A stretch of DNA of 64,000 bases, taken from assembly GCF_019308355.1 (NCBI RefSeq), contig NZ_JAAGKM010000008.1, positions 1-64,000 of the forward strand, in the 5' to 3' direction. This stretch comes from Empedobacter falsenii (GTDB lineage: Bacteria > Bacteroidota > Bacteroidia > Flavobacteriales > Weeksellaceae). A program made the position numbers and the translations under genes. Of this stretch, positions 50,626 through 59,202 are shown piece by piece (position 1 is the first letter of the stretch; the number at the start of each line of letters is the position of its first letter). The notes under the pieces are model-generated. The model made no database searches. It worked only from the letters and a program-made list of their open reading frames with translations, and had not been told where the DNA came from.

Positions 50626-50788
50626 CTTTTAGAGTTAAGGTACGGATGTTAAAGAATATTCATTTAGGGATTTTTTAGGCTGCTCAGCCATTTAATTTTA
50701 TTCTTTCATATCTGTTGGTTAAATAATTTAAAATAAAACCGTGATATGAAATATAAATGAATTTCATTATCTCGGTATCGTATCTAAC
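50626..50788 (+). promoter_or_regulatory. Long structured 5' leader of the helicase gene
   Basis: Two hairpins are visible: GGCT/AGCC (50678-50689) and an imperfect long stem at 50739-50774 (CCG...GATATGAAAT against its near complement) that ends 14 nt before the start codon. It may be a thermo- or autoregulatory leader, as in cold-induced helicase genes. Confidence 0.45.
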
Positions 50789-52666
50789 ATGATTACATTC
50801 AAAGAATTAGGACTTCAAGAAGAAATCCTAACTGCAATTGAGAAAATGGGCTTCGTTAACCCATCTCCAATCCAAGAAAAAGCTATTCCTCAAATCCTTT
50901 CATCAGATCAAGATGTTATTGCATTGGCGCAAACAGGTACAGGAAAAACTGCAGCATTCGGGCTTCCGGTTTTAAATCAATTAGACAGCAATTCAAAATC
51001 AGTACAAGCAATTATTTTGTGTCCTACTCGTGAATTATGTTTACAAATTGCAAAAGAATTAGAATCTTTTTCTGCTGATATGCGTGGAGTACGTGTACAG
51101 GCAGTTTACGGTGGTGCTGACATCGTTAAACAAATTAGAGGATTAAAAGATAATCCACAAATCGTTGTAGGAACACCAGGTCGTACAATGGACTTAATCA
51201 AACGTGGTGCATTAAAAATTAATGATATCACATGGACAGTTTTAGATGAGGCAGATGAGATGTTGAACATGGGATTCCGTGACGAAATCGATTCTATCTT
51301 AGAAACAACTCCAGAAGAAAAACAAACTTTATTATTCTCAGCTACAATGCCTTCAGAGGTTCGTCGTATCGCTTCAGAATATATGCACAATCCAGTTGAG
51401 ATTGCTGTAAGTAAAGTAAATACTGCATCAAAAAATATCGAGCATCACGTTTACTTAGTACGTTCTTCTGATCGTTACTTAGCTTTAAAACGTTTGGCCG
51501 ATTATTACCCAAATATTTATGGTATCGTTTTCTGTAGAACTCGTCGCGAAGCGAAAGACGTAGCAGATAAATTGATGCAAGATGGTTACAATGCAGACGC
51601 ATTACATGGAGATTTATCACAATCACAACGTGATCACGTGATGGAGAAATTCCGTAACCAAAATATTCAAATCCTTGTCGCAACAGACGTTGCTGCTCGT
51701 GGTATTGACGTAAATGAGTTGACTCACGTAATCAACTTCAATTTACCAGATGATCCAGAAGTTTATGTACACCGTTCAGGACGTACAGGACGTGCGGGTA
51801 ACAAAGGAATTTCTATCATTATTTCAGGAGGACGTGAAGCGCGTAAAATTAGAGATTTAGAAAAATTAATTGCTTCTAAAATCGAGCCTAAAAATGTACC
51901 AACTGGAGCAGAAATCTGTGAAAAACGTTTAATTTCTTTAATCGATAAAATCGAAAATATCGAAGTTGATGAAGAATTAATCGAGCCTTACATGGAAACT
52001 GTAAATGAAAAATTGGCGAACTTAGATCGTGACGATTTATTAAAACGTTTCATGACAGTTGAGTTCAATTCTTTCTTAGAATATTACAAAAACACGAAAG
52101 ATATTTCTTCTGAAGGAGATCGTGGTGATAGAGGAGATCGTTCTTCTAACCGTCGTGGTGGACGTGATTTCTCTCGTTTCTTTATTAATATTGGTCAAAA
52201 ACACAATTTACGTGTTCCAAACTTAATTGGTTTAATTAACGAGCAAACTCGTAATCGTAACATCGAAATCGGAAAAATTGAAATTTTACGTAATTTCTCT
52301 TTCTTCGAAGTTGATACACAATTCGAATCATTAGTGTTAGAATCTTTCAAAGATGCACAACGTGATGGAGTAGACTTAGATGTTCAAATCTCTAAACCAG
52401 AACCTAGACGTGGTGATGGTGAGCGTCGTGGTGGAGATCGTCGTCGTAATGACAGAGGAGATTCTCGCGGACGTGGTTTCAATAGCCGTCGTGATAATGA
52501 CCGTGAAAGAAGTGGAGGTTATCGTGGTGGAGATCGTGATCGCGGAGGAGACAGAGGTGGATTCCATGGAGGTGATCGTGACCGTGATTCTAGAGGTGGA
52601 GATCGTGGTGGTTACCGTGGAGGAGACCGTAATAGAACAGGAAACTCAAGAAGAGGTAGAGATTAA
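50789..52666 (+). CDS. DEAD-box RNA helicase with DbpA-type domain and RGG tail
   Basis: An ATP-dependent RNA helicase of 625 residues. All core motifs are present: Q motif (FVNPSPIQEKAI), Walker A AQTGTGKT, PTREL, VLDEADEML (DEAD), SAT, and HRSGRTGR in the second RecA domain. After a linker comes a DbpA RNA-binding domain (about 465-540, RFFINIGQKHNLRVPNLIGLI), then a low-complexity tail of about 75 residues rich in R-G-G/G-D-R repeats. The layout matches DeaD/CshA-like enzymes acting in ribosome assembly and cold response. The long leader and promoter dyad suggest regulation. Confidence 0.95.
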   Translation: MITFKELGLQEEILTAIEKMGFVNPSPIQEKAIPQILSSDQDVIALAQTGTGKTAAFGLPVLNQLDSNSKSVQAIILCPTRELCLQIAKELESFSADMRGVRVQAVYGGADIVKQIRGLKDNPQIVVGTPGRTMDLIKRGALKINDITWTVLDEADEMLNMGFRDEIDSILETTPEEKQTLLFSATMPSEVRRIASEYMHNPVEIAVSKVNTASKNIEHHVYLVRSSDRYLALKRLADYYPNIYGIVFCRTRREAKDVADKLMQDGYNADALHGDLSQSQRDHVMEKFRNQNIQILVATDVAARGIDVNELTHVINFNLPDDPEVYVHRSGRTGRAGNKGISIIISGGREARKIRDLEKLIASKIEPKNVPTGAEICEKRLISLIDKIENIEVDEELIEPYMETVNEKLANLDRDDLLKRFMTVEFNSFLEYYKNTKDISSEGDRGDRGDRSSNRRGGRDFSRFFINIGQKHNLRVPNLIGLINEQTRNRNIEIGKIEILRNFSFFEVDTQFESLVLESFKDAQRDGVDLDVQISKPEPRRGDGERRGGDRRRNDRGDSRGRGFNSRRDNDRERSGGYRGGDRDRGGDRGGFHGGDRDRDSRGGDRGGYRGGDRNRTGNSRRGRD

Positions 52667-52688
52667 TATATTCTCAATAAAAAATAAC

Positions 52689-52721
52689 AAAAAGGATGAT
52701 TTTATAAAATCATCCTTTTTT
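52689..52721 (+). terminator. Helicase gene terminator
   Basis: A perfect 32-bp palindrome (52689-52704 with 52705-52720) ends in a T-run. Confidence 0.85.
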
Positions 52722-52781
52722 ATTCATAAAACTTCTGTTTGAATAAATAATTTTTCTATATTTATTCAAAACCACAAATAA

Positions 52782-54479
52782 ATGACAGTACAAGAATTGT
52801 TTAGCTCTATTCGATTATCCATCGAAGAAGAGAATTATACGCAATTAAAACAGATTAAAATTTTCAAACCAGAGAAATTCAATTGGGTGAAGGATATTTT
52901 TGAGCCTTATAATGTTGCTCAATTAGGAACTCAAAAAGGTTTAATTTGGAAGTATAATGAAGAACGAGAAGATTATACTTTTCAGAATTTAGCTGATAAA
53001 TACAATCAATTTTTAAACTATTTAAGAAACAAAGGAATTGTACAAGGAGACAAAATGTTTTCTCAAGTTCCATTATTACCGATTACTTGGATTGGTTATT
53101 TGGCTTCTATCAAAGGTGGATTAATTATTATTCCAGCCGCAACAACTTTAGAAGCAAGGGATTTAACGTTTAGATTCGAGTCTTCTTTTCCAGAAGTTGC
53201 TTTAGCAGATCAAGCAAATGCATCGAAAATAGATGAAGCAGAAGCAAAATTTGATAAAAAGATTAAGGTAAAATTAATCACAGAAGGCGAGCGAGAAGGT
53301 TGGATAAATATCAATGAGTTATGGAAAGAATCTATTCAAGCTGAGGCTGCAGATACAAAACCAGACGATGATTTATTCTACTTTTTTACTTCAGGAACGA
53401 CAGGAATGCCGAAAGTTGTGGTGCATACGCATTACACTTATCCGCTTGGAGGTTTCACGACTTCTTCTTGGGTTGGAATGAAAAAAGGTGATTTACATTA
53501 TAATATTTCTCAACCAGGTTGGGCGAAATTCTTTTGGAGTAGTTTTTTTGCTCCATGGAATATGGGTGCGACAATTTTGGGTTATCATTCAGATAAATTT
53601 GTTCCGAAAGAACAATTACAAACCATTCAAGATTTGGGTGTAACAACTTTTTGCGCACCACCAACAGCTCTGCGTGTATTGATTTTAGAAGATTTGAAAA
53701 GTTATGATTTCAAACTTCGTCAATGTGTTGCAGCTGGTGAACCGCTTAATCCAGAAATTATAGATGTCTGGAAAGAAGGTACAGGAATTACGATTCGTGA
53801 TGGTTATGGACAATCAGAATCAACTGCGATGATTGCGAATTTGCCAAATGAGAAGATTAAATATGGATCGATGGGAAAACCTGCGTTTTTATACGATATT
53901 GTGATTGCTGATGATGATGGAAATATTGTACAAGATTGCGAAGAAGGAAATATTTGTGTTGTGCATAATGAAGAAACCATCAATGGAATTTTCAAAACTT
54001 ATTTGATTCAGAAAGATAAAATGGCGAAAGTTTTCAAGCATGGATTATATTATACAGGAGACAAAGCTTATAAAGACGAAGATGGTTATGTTTGGTTTGT
54101 TGGGCGTGATGATGATGTGATAAAAGCGTCTGATTTCCGTGTAGGACCATTTGAAGTAGAAAGTGCTTTGTTAGAGCATGATGCCATTATGGAAGCTGCT
54201 GTTGTGGCAAGTCCGCATGATTTGAGAAGTAATGCTGTAAAAGCTTTTGTTATTTTAGCACCTGGAAATGAAGCTTCGGAAGAATTAGCAAAAGATATTT
54301 TTAGATATACAGAAGAGCATTTAGCACGTTACAAAATTCCACGTATTGTGCAGTTTGTGGAGAGTTTACCAAAAACAATTTCAGGAAAAATACGTCGAGT
54401 GGAATTGCGTAACCAAGAAGCTGTTGATAAAAAGAATAAAACGATTATACCAAACGAATATTTTCACGAAAAATATTAG
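52782..54479 (+). CDS. AMP-forming acyl-CoA synthetase (acetyl/medium-chain type)
   Basis: An ANL-superfamily enzyme, 565 residues, activating a carboxylic acid to acyl-CoA through acyl-AMP. Motifs: FFTSGTTGMPKVVVHTH (P-loop-like A3), DGYGQSES (A5), YTGDKAYKDEDGYVWFVGRDDDVIKASDFRV split over A7-A8, and KTISGKIRR with the catalytic Lys (A10). The sequence resembles ACSM/acetyl-CoA synthetase-like bacterial proteins more than long-chain FadD. Substrate not determined. Cytoplasmic, monocistronic, with a strong terminator. A near-consensus TATATTTA lies shortly upstream. Confidence 0.9.
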   Translation: MTVQELFSSIRLSIEEENYTQLKQIKIFKPEKFNWVKDIFEPYNVAQLGTQKGLIWKYNEEREDYTFQNLADKYNQFLNYLRNKGIVQGDKMFSQVPLLPITWIGYLASIKGGLIIIPAATTLEARDLTFRFESSFPEVALADQANASKIDEAEAKFDKKIKVKLITEGEREGWININELWKESIQAEAADTKPDDDLFYFFTSGTTGMPKVVVHTHYTYPLGGFTTSSWVGMKKGDLHYNISQPGWAKFFWSSFFAPWNMGATILGYHSDKFVPKEQLQTIQDLGVTTFCAPPTALRVLILEDLKSYDFKLRQCVAAGEPLNPEIIDVWKEGTGITIRDGYGQSESTAMIANLPNEKIKYGSMGKPAFLYDIVIADDDGNIVQDCEEGNICVVHNEETINGIFKTYLIQKDKMAKVFKHGLYYTGDKAYKDEDGYVWFVGRDDDVIKASDFRVGPFEVESALLEHDAIMEAAVVASPHDLRSNAVKAFVILAPGNEASEELAKDIFRYTEEHLARYKIPRIVQFVESLPKTISGKIRRVELRNQEAVDKKNKTIIPNEYFHEKY

Positions 54480-54500
54480 TCGAGCTTAAAATTAACACAC

Positions 54501-54532
54501 AAAAAAACCACTTCAAACGAAGTGGTTTTTTA
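54501..54532 (+). terminator. Acyl-CoA synthetase terminator
   Basis: The AAAACCACTTC stem with an AAAC loop is followed by TTTTTTAA. Confidence 0.88.
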
Positions 54533-54545
54533 ATATCAAATAATT

Positions 54546-54872
54546 TTATAATTTTTCTTCTATATATTCCTGAATTTTATTCGTAATAATTGGAACCGCT
54601 ATCATAATCAATCCAGAAATTAAAATTTTTGTAATTCCCTTCATTGGATATTTTTTTGAAGCTTTATCTCCAGCCCAATTTAATGCACTTTCAACTTTAG
54701 AAGAAGTAAAACTTGTATCGGATTTTAAGTTTGTTACAAGATTAACTGCTTTATTTACAAATGAATTTTCATGTTTATTTTCAGCAACTTTCATTTGTAA
54801 TTTTAGTTTACGTTTTGCCATTCGCAAATCGTCTAAATTTTTTATCGCAGACATTTGTTCTTTATTCTTCAT
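54546..54872 (-). CDS. Small protein with C-terminal membrane helix, third gene of the YtxH operon
   Basis: 108 residues from the ATG at 54872, overlapping the end of the holin-like gene by 11 bp. ATG 54854, 7 bp after that stop, is the alternative. A Lys/Glu-rich helical N-terminal half precedes a hydrophobic helix (ITKILISGLIMIAVPIITNKI) near the C-terminus. It follows the YtxH and DUF1469 genes and may belong to the same envelope-stress module. No family recognised. Confidence 0.75.
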   Translation of the reverse strand: MKNKEQMSAIKNLDDLRMAKRKLKLQMKVAENKHENSFVNKAVNLVTNLKSDTSFTSSKVESALNWAGDKASKKYPMKGITKILISGLIMIAVPIITNKIQEYIEEKL

Positions 54873-55212
54873 CGTCGTCTTCGTCATCTTCCTGGTTAGA
54901 CATAGCTTCCATCGCGTTTTCTACGGCAATATTTGTCAAGAAAAGTTTTAATTTCTTTCTAAATAGAATAGAAAAAACCATCATTAAGAAATAAATTCCA
55001 GTTACAGCAAGAAAACCTAATCCTGTATCATTAAAATAACCTCCCAAAATAAATCCTAATGCTAAACTTCCTAATAATAATAGAAACAAAGAAAATACGG
55101 CAATAATTAATACATAAATACCGCTCGCCAACATATTACTCAGCGAATCTACGAGATCGTATTTAGCTAAAGTTATTCTATTATTAATATAAACTTTTAG
55201 TTCATTAAACAT
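54862..55212 (-). CDS. DUF1469/phage-holin-3_6-like membrane protein
   Basis: 116 residues with two transmembrane helices (about 27-56 and 62-85), an amphipathic N-terminus (LKVYINNRITLAKYDLVDSLSNMLA) and a strongly acidic tail (EDDEDDDEE). Despite the family name (phage holin), such proteins are common chromosomal envelope proteins in Bacteroidota next to YtxH, and no phage gene is near. Function unknown, perhaps in envelope stress. Confidence 0.87.
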   Translation of the reverse strand: MFNELKVYINNRITLAKYDLVDSLSNMLASGIYVLIIAVFSLFLLLLGSLALGFILGGYFNDTGLGFLAVTGIYFLMMVFSILFRKKLKLFLTNIAVENAMEAMSNQEDDEDDDEE

Positions 55213-55275
55213 AAAATTGATTTATTTCAGACAAAGTTAATTATAAATTTTAAGGAATGTTGTATTTCGAAGAAA

Positions 55276-55635
55276 TTAAACTCCTACGTTTTCTTGAAAT
55301 TCGTCTTTTAAATCTTCTTTTGTTTGGTTTGCTTTAGATTTTAAATCTTTTCCAGCTTCTTTCGCTTTTGCTACAAACTCGTCTTTTTGTTCTGCTAATT
55401 TTGATTTTACTTCGTCTAATTTAGCTTCTAATTCTTTTTTTGTTTTTTTCGCTTTATCAGAAAAATCATTCGCGTATTTGTCTAACTCTTTTTTGTATTT
55501 GTCAGCTTCTTTTTTTAATTTTTTGCGAGTGTCTTTCCCTGATTCTGGCGCATATAATAAACCTACTACTGCTCCGATTGCTGTTCCAATTGCTAAACCT
55601 GCTAATAATTTAGTTGCATTATTTAATTTACTCAT
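55276..55635 (-). CDS. YtxH domain-containing protein
   Basis: 119 residues. An N-terminal hydrophobic GxxxG-rich helix (LLAGLAIGTAIGAVVGLLYAP) and the ESGKDTRKKL boundary are the YtxH signature. The remaining 80 residues form a continuous Lys/Glu/Asp/Ala-rich coiled coil. It is first of a three-gene operon with a DUF1469 protein and another membrane protein. YtxH proteins are linked to general stress responses in Firmicutes, and the same role is an inference here. Confidence 0.9.
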   Translation of the reverse strand: MSKLNNATKLLAGLAIGTAIGAVVGLLYAPESGKDTRKKLKKEADKYKKELDKYANDFSDKAKKTKKELEAKLDEVKSKLAEQKDEFVAKAKEAGKDLKSKANQTKEDLKDEFQENVGV

Positions 55636-55735
55636 AATAAAGTTTTTTTTGAGATTAAACGTTTTTTATATTTACACTTTAAAATTACAAAAACAATACC
55701 AAAGAATTCAAATCAAATTTTAAAAATTACAATAA

Positions 55736-56938
55736 ATGTTAATATTATCTGAAAAATCACAAAATATGCCAGCTTCTCCAATCAGAAAGTTGGTGCCATA
55801 CGCAGATGCAGCGAAAAAAAGAGGAACGAAAGTTTATCACTTAAATATTGGACAGCCCGATATTGAGTCGCCAAAAGCTGTTTTAGAAGGATTGAAAAAT
55901 TTTCCTTCAAACATTATTTCTTATACGCACTCAGAAGGAACGTTGGAATATCGTCAGGCTTTGGCAGATTATTTTACAAATCGCGGAATTGAATTAACCC
56001 CAGAAAATTTTATTGCAACATTAGGAGGTTCGGAAGCTTTATTATTTATTTTCGGAATTATTGCAAATCCAGGAGATGAAATTATTATTCCAGAACCTTT
56101 TTATGCAAATTATAATGGATTTACATGTGAAAACGATGTAAATATTGTTCCAGTTCCATCTACAATTGAAAATAATTTTGCATTACCTGCAGTAGAAGAG
56201 TTTGCAAAAAAAATTACAGATAAAACACGTGCTATATTAATTTGTAATCCAGGGAATCCAACAGGTTATGTATATTCGAAAGAAGAATTAAATCAATTAA
56301 AAGATTTGGTTTTAGAGCATGATATATATTTAATTGCGGATGAAGTTTATGCAGAATATTTATATACAGAAGAAGAATTTACATCTGTTTTAAGTTTCCC
56401 AGAACTGAAAGATAATGCAATTGTAATTGATTCTGAATCGAAACGTTTTTCTTTATGTGGAGCACGTTCTGGAGCTTTGATTACACGTAACGAGAAATTC
56501 TTAAAAGCTGCAATGTTATATGCACAAGCGCGTTTAAGCCCTGTTGAAATTTCTCAATACATTGCAACTTTAGCCCACAGAAACGTAGGAACTTATTTTG
56601 AAGATTGTCGTACAGAATATTTAAAACGTCGCAACACTTTGGTAAAAGGTTTACAACAAATTCCAGGTGTTGTTTGTCCAAATCCAAAAGGAGCATTTTA
56701 TTGTATGATTCAATTACCTGTAGATAGTGCAGAAAAATTTGCAATCTGGTTATTAGAATCTTTCTCATCAAATGGAGAAACAGTAATGTTGGCACCAGGA
56801 GCAGGATTTTATTCAACTCCAAATTCAGGAATTCAAGAAGTTCGTTTGGCTTATGTTTTGAAAGAAGAAGATTTGGTTCGTTCTGTCGAAATCTTGAAAG
56901 AAGCTTTAGAACAATATCCAGGAACAATTAGATCATAA
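55736..56938 (+). CDS. Class I/II PLP-dependent aminotransferase
   Basis: A fold-type I aminotransferase, 400 residues, of the aspartate aminotransferase superfamily. Visible parts: HLNIGQPDIESP (N-terminal substrate loop), TLGGSEALLFIFG, CNPGNPTGYVYS (PLP Asn), ADEVYAEYLY (PLP Asp/Tyr) and SESKRFSLCGARSG with the Schiff-base Lys. GARSG in place of GLRIG-type residues is a small departure. Substrate not fixed; aspartate or aromatic/branched donors are possible. 13 bp before murB, so probably co-transcribed. Confidence 0.9.
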   Translation: MLILSEKSQNMPASPIRKLVPYADAAKKRGTKVYHLNIGQPDIESPKAVLEGLKNFPSNIISYTHSEGTLEYRQALADYFTNRGIELTPENFIATLGGSEALLFIFGIIANPGDEIIIPEPFYANYNGFTCENDVNIVPVPSTIENNFALPAVEEFAKKITDKTRAILICNPGNPTGYVYSKEELNQLKDLVLEHDIYLIADEVYAEYLYTEEEFTSVLSFPELKDNAIVIDSESKRFSLCGARSGALITRNEKFLKAAMLYAQARLSPVEISQYIATLAHRNVGTYFEDCRTEYLKRRNTLVKGLQQIPGVVCPNPKGAFYCMIQLPVDSAEKFAIWLLESFSSNGETVMLAPGAGFYSTPNSGIQEVRLAYVLKEEDLVRSVEILKEALEQYPGTIRS

Positions 56939-56951
56939 GAAAAATACGAAG

Positions 56952-57971
56952 ATGGAAATCATCGAAAATTATTCATTAAAATTATATAACACATTTGGAA
57001 TAGAAGCGAAAGCAAAATATTTTGCTGATGTTGCAACTATTCAAGATTTGCGAAAAGTTTTGGTTTTTCGTCGTCAAAAAGATTTACCTATTTTATTTAT
57101 AGGAGGAGGAAGTAATATGCTTTTTGTAGACGATTTCCCTGGAATTGTGTTAAAACTGAATTTGAAAGGAATCGAAATTATCAATGAAGATGATGATTTT
57201 GTGTATGTAAAAGCGCAAGGAAGCGAGAATTGGCACAATTTTGTTGAATGGACGTTGCAAAATGATTTCGGAGGATTAGAAAATCTTTCGTTGATTCCTG
57301 GAAATGTTGGTACTGCACCGATGCAAAATATTGGTGCGTATGGCGTAGAAGTAAAAGATTATATCGAAGAAGTTCAGACATTAGTTCTGGAAACGGGTGA
57401 TGAACGTACTTTTACAAATGAAGAATGTCAGTTTGGTTATCGCGAATCTGTTTTTAAAAATGAATTGAGAGGTCAATATGTCTTGGTGGCAGTTACGTTT
57501 AAACTGACAAAGAAAAATCATAAACTTCATGTTGATTATGGTGCAATAAAATCTGAATTGGAAAAGGAGCAAATTTTTGATCCAACGATTCAAGAAATTA
57601 GTGCAGCTGTGATCAAAATTCGTCAAAGTAAATTACCAGATCCTTCGCAAATAGGGAATTCGGGAAGTTTCTTTAAAAACCCTGTGATTTCGAATGAAGA
57701 ATTTGCTGAGATTGAAAAACTTCATCCAGAAATTTCTCATTTCAAAACTGATTTAGGTGTAAAATTAGCTGCTGGTTGGTTAATAGAACACGCAGGTTGG
57801 AAAGGAAAACGTTTTGGAGATGCGGGAGTTCACGACAAACAAGCTTTGGTCTTGGTGAATTATGGAAATGCAACAGGACGCGAAATATATGATTTGTCTG
57901 AACGAATTATAGAAGATGTGAAAGCCAAATATGGCGTAACATTGGTTAGAGAAGTCAATATTATACAATAA
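56952..57971 (+). CDS. murB: UDP-N-acetylenolpyruvoylglucosamine reductase
   Basis: A flavoprotein that completes UDP-MurNAc in peptidoglycan synthesis. 339 residues, type I (E. coli-like) MurB with the extra loop. Motifs: NTFGIEAKAKYFADV, the FAD site LFIGGGSNMLFVDDF, the SLIPGNVGTAPMQNIGAYGVEV block and NSGSFFKNP with the catalytic Ser. A Glu near the C-terminus (REVNI) is also typical. It follows the aminotransferase by 13 bp. Confidence 0.96.
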   Translation: MEIIENYSLKLYNTFGIEAKAKYFADVATIQDLRKVLVFRRQKDLPILFIGGGSNMLFVDDFPGIVLKLNLKGIEIINEDDDFVYVKAQGSENWHNFVEWTLQNDFGGLENLSLIPGNVGTAPMQNIGAYGVEVKDYIEEVQTLVLETGDERTFTNEECQFGYRESVFKNELRGQYVLVAVTFKLTKKNHKLHVDYGAIKSELEKEQIFDPTIQEISAAVIKIRQSKLPDPSQIGNSGSFFKNPVISNEEFAEIEKLHPEISHFKTDLGVKLAAGWLIEHAGWKGKRFGDAGVHDKQALVLVNYGNATGREIYDLSERIIEDVKAKYGVTLVREVNIIQ

Positions 57972-57973
57972 AT

Positions 57974-57999
57974 TAAATCCCGCTTTCAGCGGGATTTTT
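57974..57999 (+). terminator. murB terminator
   Basis: The AAATCCCGCT stem (57975-57984 with 57988-57997) is followed by TTTTTA. It touches the stop codon of the convergent gene. Confidence 0.85.
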
Positions 58000-58309
58000 A
58001 TTCTTCTTCTTTATTGATTTTTAATTTAGAAATTCCAATTATTAATATAATTCCGAATGCTATGTATAAAAGTTTTTCGAGAATATTTGTTACTATATTT
58101 AGTTCATAAATTGAAACACCAAGATATTCTTTTATAGATAATCTTATTATTGATAATAGTAATATAGAAATTGTTATGAAAATTAGATAATTACTAAAAC
58201 TTATTTTTTTTCCGTGAGCAACAATAGAAATAATTAATAATAAAATATCGAATACGAAGTGAAGGACTAAAATTACTTTAGTATACAAAATTAAAAAATC
58301 CGGATCCAT
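57998..58309 (-). CDS. Small membrane protein, unknown
   Basis: 103 residues from the ATG at 58309, four bases after the upstream stop. The frame is open up to 58357 but would overlap the BtuF-like gene by 44 bp, so the later start is preferred. Three hydrophobic helices (about 3-26, 34-52 and 70-93). Extremely AT-rich. No family recognised. Probably co-transcribed with the BtuF-like gene. Confidence 0.65.
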   Translation of the reverse strand: MDPDFLILYTKVILVLHFVFDILLLIISIVAHGKKISFSNYLIFITISILLLSIIRLSIKEYLGVSIYELNIVTNILEKLLYIAFGIILIIGISKLKINKEEE

Positions 58310-58313
58310 ATAT

Positions 58314-59105
58314 TTATTTATAATTTGTAATAATCTCCACAATTTTATCCAAACCATCGGTTAAAGCAGCAGGACCAGGTTGTAAAATCAATTCAGATTT
58401 TATTTCGTATAAATGATTTTGTTGAACTGCTTTTACATTTTCGAAACCAATACGTTGTTTTACTTTTTCTGGTTTGAACATTTTACCACACCAAGAACCA
58501 ATAATAATTTCAGGGTTACGTTCAATCACTTGTTCAGCCAACAAAATACGATCTTTAGCCAAAGCTTTATTTTTGAGTTCTGGAAAAGCTAATTTTCCTC
58601 CAGCAATTTCTATCAAATCATTTACCCAAGCGCTTCCCGAAATAATTGGTTCGTCCCATTCTTCAAAAAAAACTGTTGGATGATAGGGAAGGAGAGCAGC
58701 TTGTTGTTTTACTTCTTCGAGTTTCTTTTCATAAGATTCAACTAATTTTAATCCTTTATCTTGGCAACCAATCAATGAAGTAAATTGCACAATCATATTT
58801 AAAATTTCATCAACTGTTCGGTGATTAAAGATAAACACATTGATTCCTCTTCTAATTAATCCTGCTGCAATATCTGCTTGTAAATCCGAATATCCTACAA
58901 CTAAATCTGGTTTCAAATTGATGATATCTTCAAATTTAGCATCTAAAAAAGTTGAAACTTTAGGTTTTTCTTTTCTTGCTTGTGGCGGACGATAGGTAAA
59001 ACCACTAATTCCTACTAAACGATGTTGTTCATTAATGTTATACAGAATTTCAGTTCCTTCTTCGGTTAAGCAAACAATGCGTTGAGGATATCGATTTGAT
59101 GACAT
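58314..59105 (-). CDS. BtuF-like substrate-binding fold protein without signal peptide
   Basis: 263 residues of the class III helical-backbone periplasmic-binding fold (TroA-like): RIVCLTEEGTEILYNINEQHRLVGISG, NLKPDLVVGYSDLQ, IFNHRTVDEILNMI, FEEWDEPIISGSAWVNDLIEIAGG, ERNPEIIIGSWCG. These resemble vitamin B12/haem-binding BtuF proteins. Unlike those, it begins directly with MSSNRYPQRIVCL and has no signal peptide or lipobox, and no ABC permease or ATPase gene is adjacent. A cytoplasmic cobalamin- or metal-cofactor-binding role is possible. Start assigned at the only good ATG. Confidence 0.82.
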   Translation of the reverse strand: MSSNRYPQRIVCLTEEGTEILYNINEQHRLVGISGFTYRPPQARKEKPKVSTFLDAKFEDIINLKPDLVVGYSDLQADIAAGLIRRGINVFIFNHRTVDEILNMIVQFTSLIGCQDKGLKLVESYEKKLEEVKQQAALLPYHPTVFFEEWDEPIISGSAWVNDLIEIAGGKLAFPELKNKALAKDRILLAEQVIERNPEIIIGSWCGKMFKPEKVKQRIGFENVKAVQQNHLYEIKSELILQPGPAALTDGLDKIVEIITNYK

Positions 59106-59202
59106 TTTGGCTTGATGTTAAATTGATGTGAGGTATAAAAATAAGAAATTCATACCATTTGTATGATATGAATTTCTTTTGAAAAAACTATGAGTAAAAA
59201 TG

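Noticed and set aside
52380-52742. Valine/glutamate-rich ORF in another frame of the helicase tail
   Set aside because: It is the frame-shifted image of the repetitive RGG coding sequence; the composition is an artefact of GGT/CGT codons.
54862-55212. Prophage remnant because of holin similarity
   Set aside because: No other phage gene is near, and DUF1469 proteins next to YtxH are normal chromosomal genes in this group.
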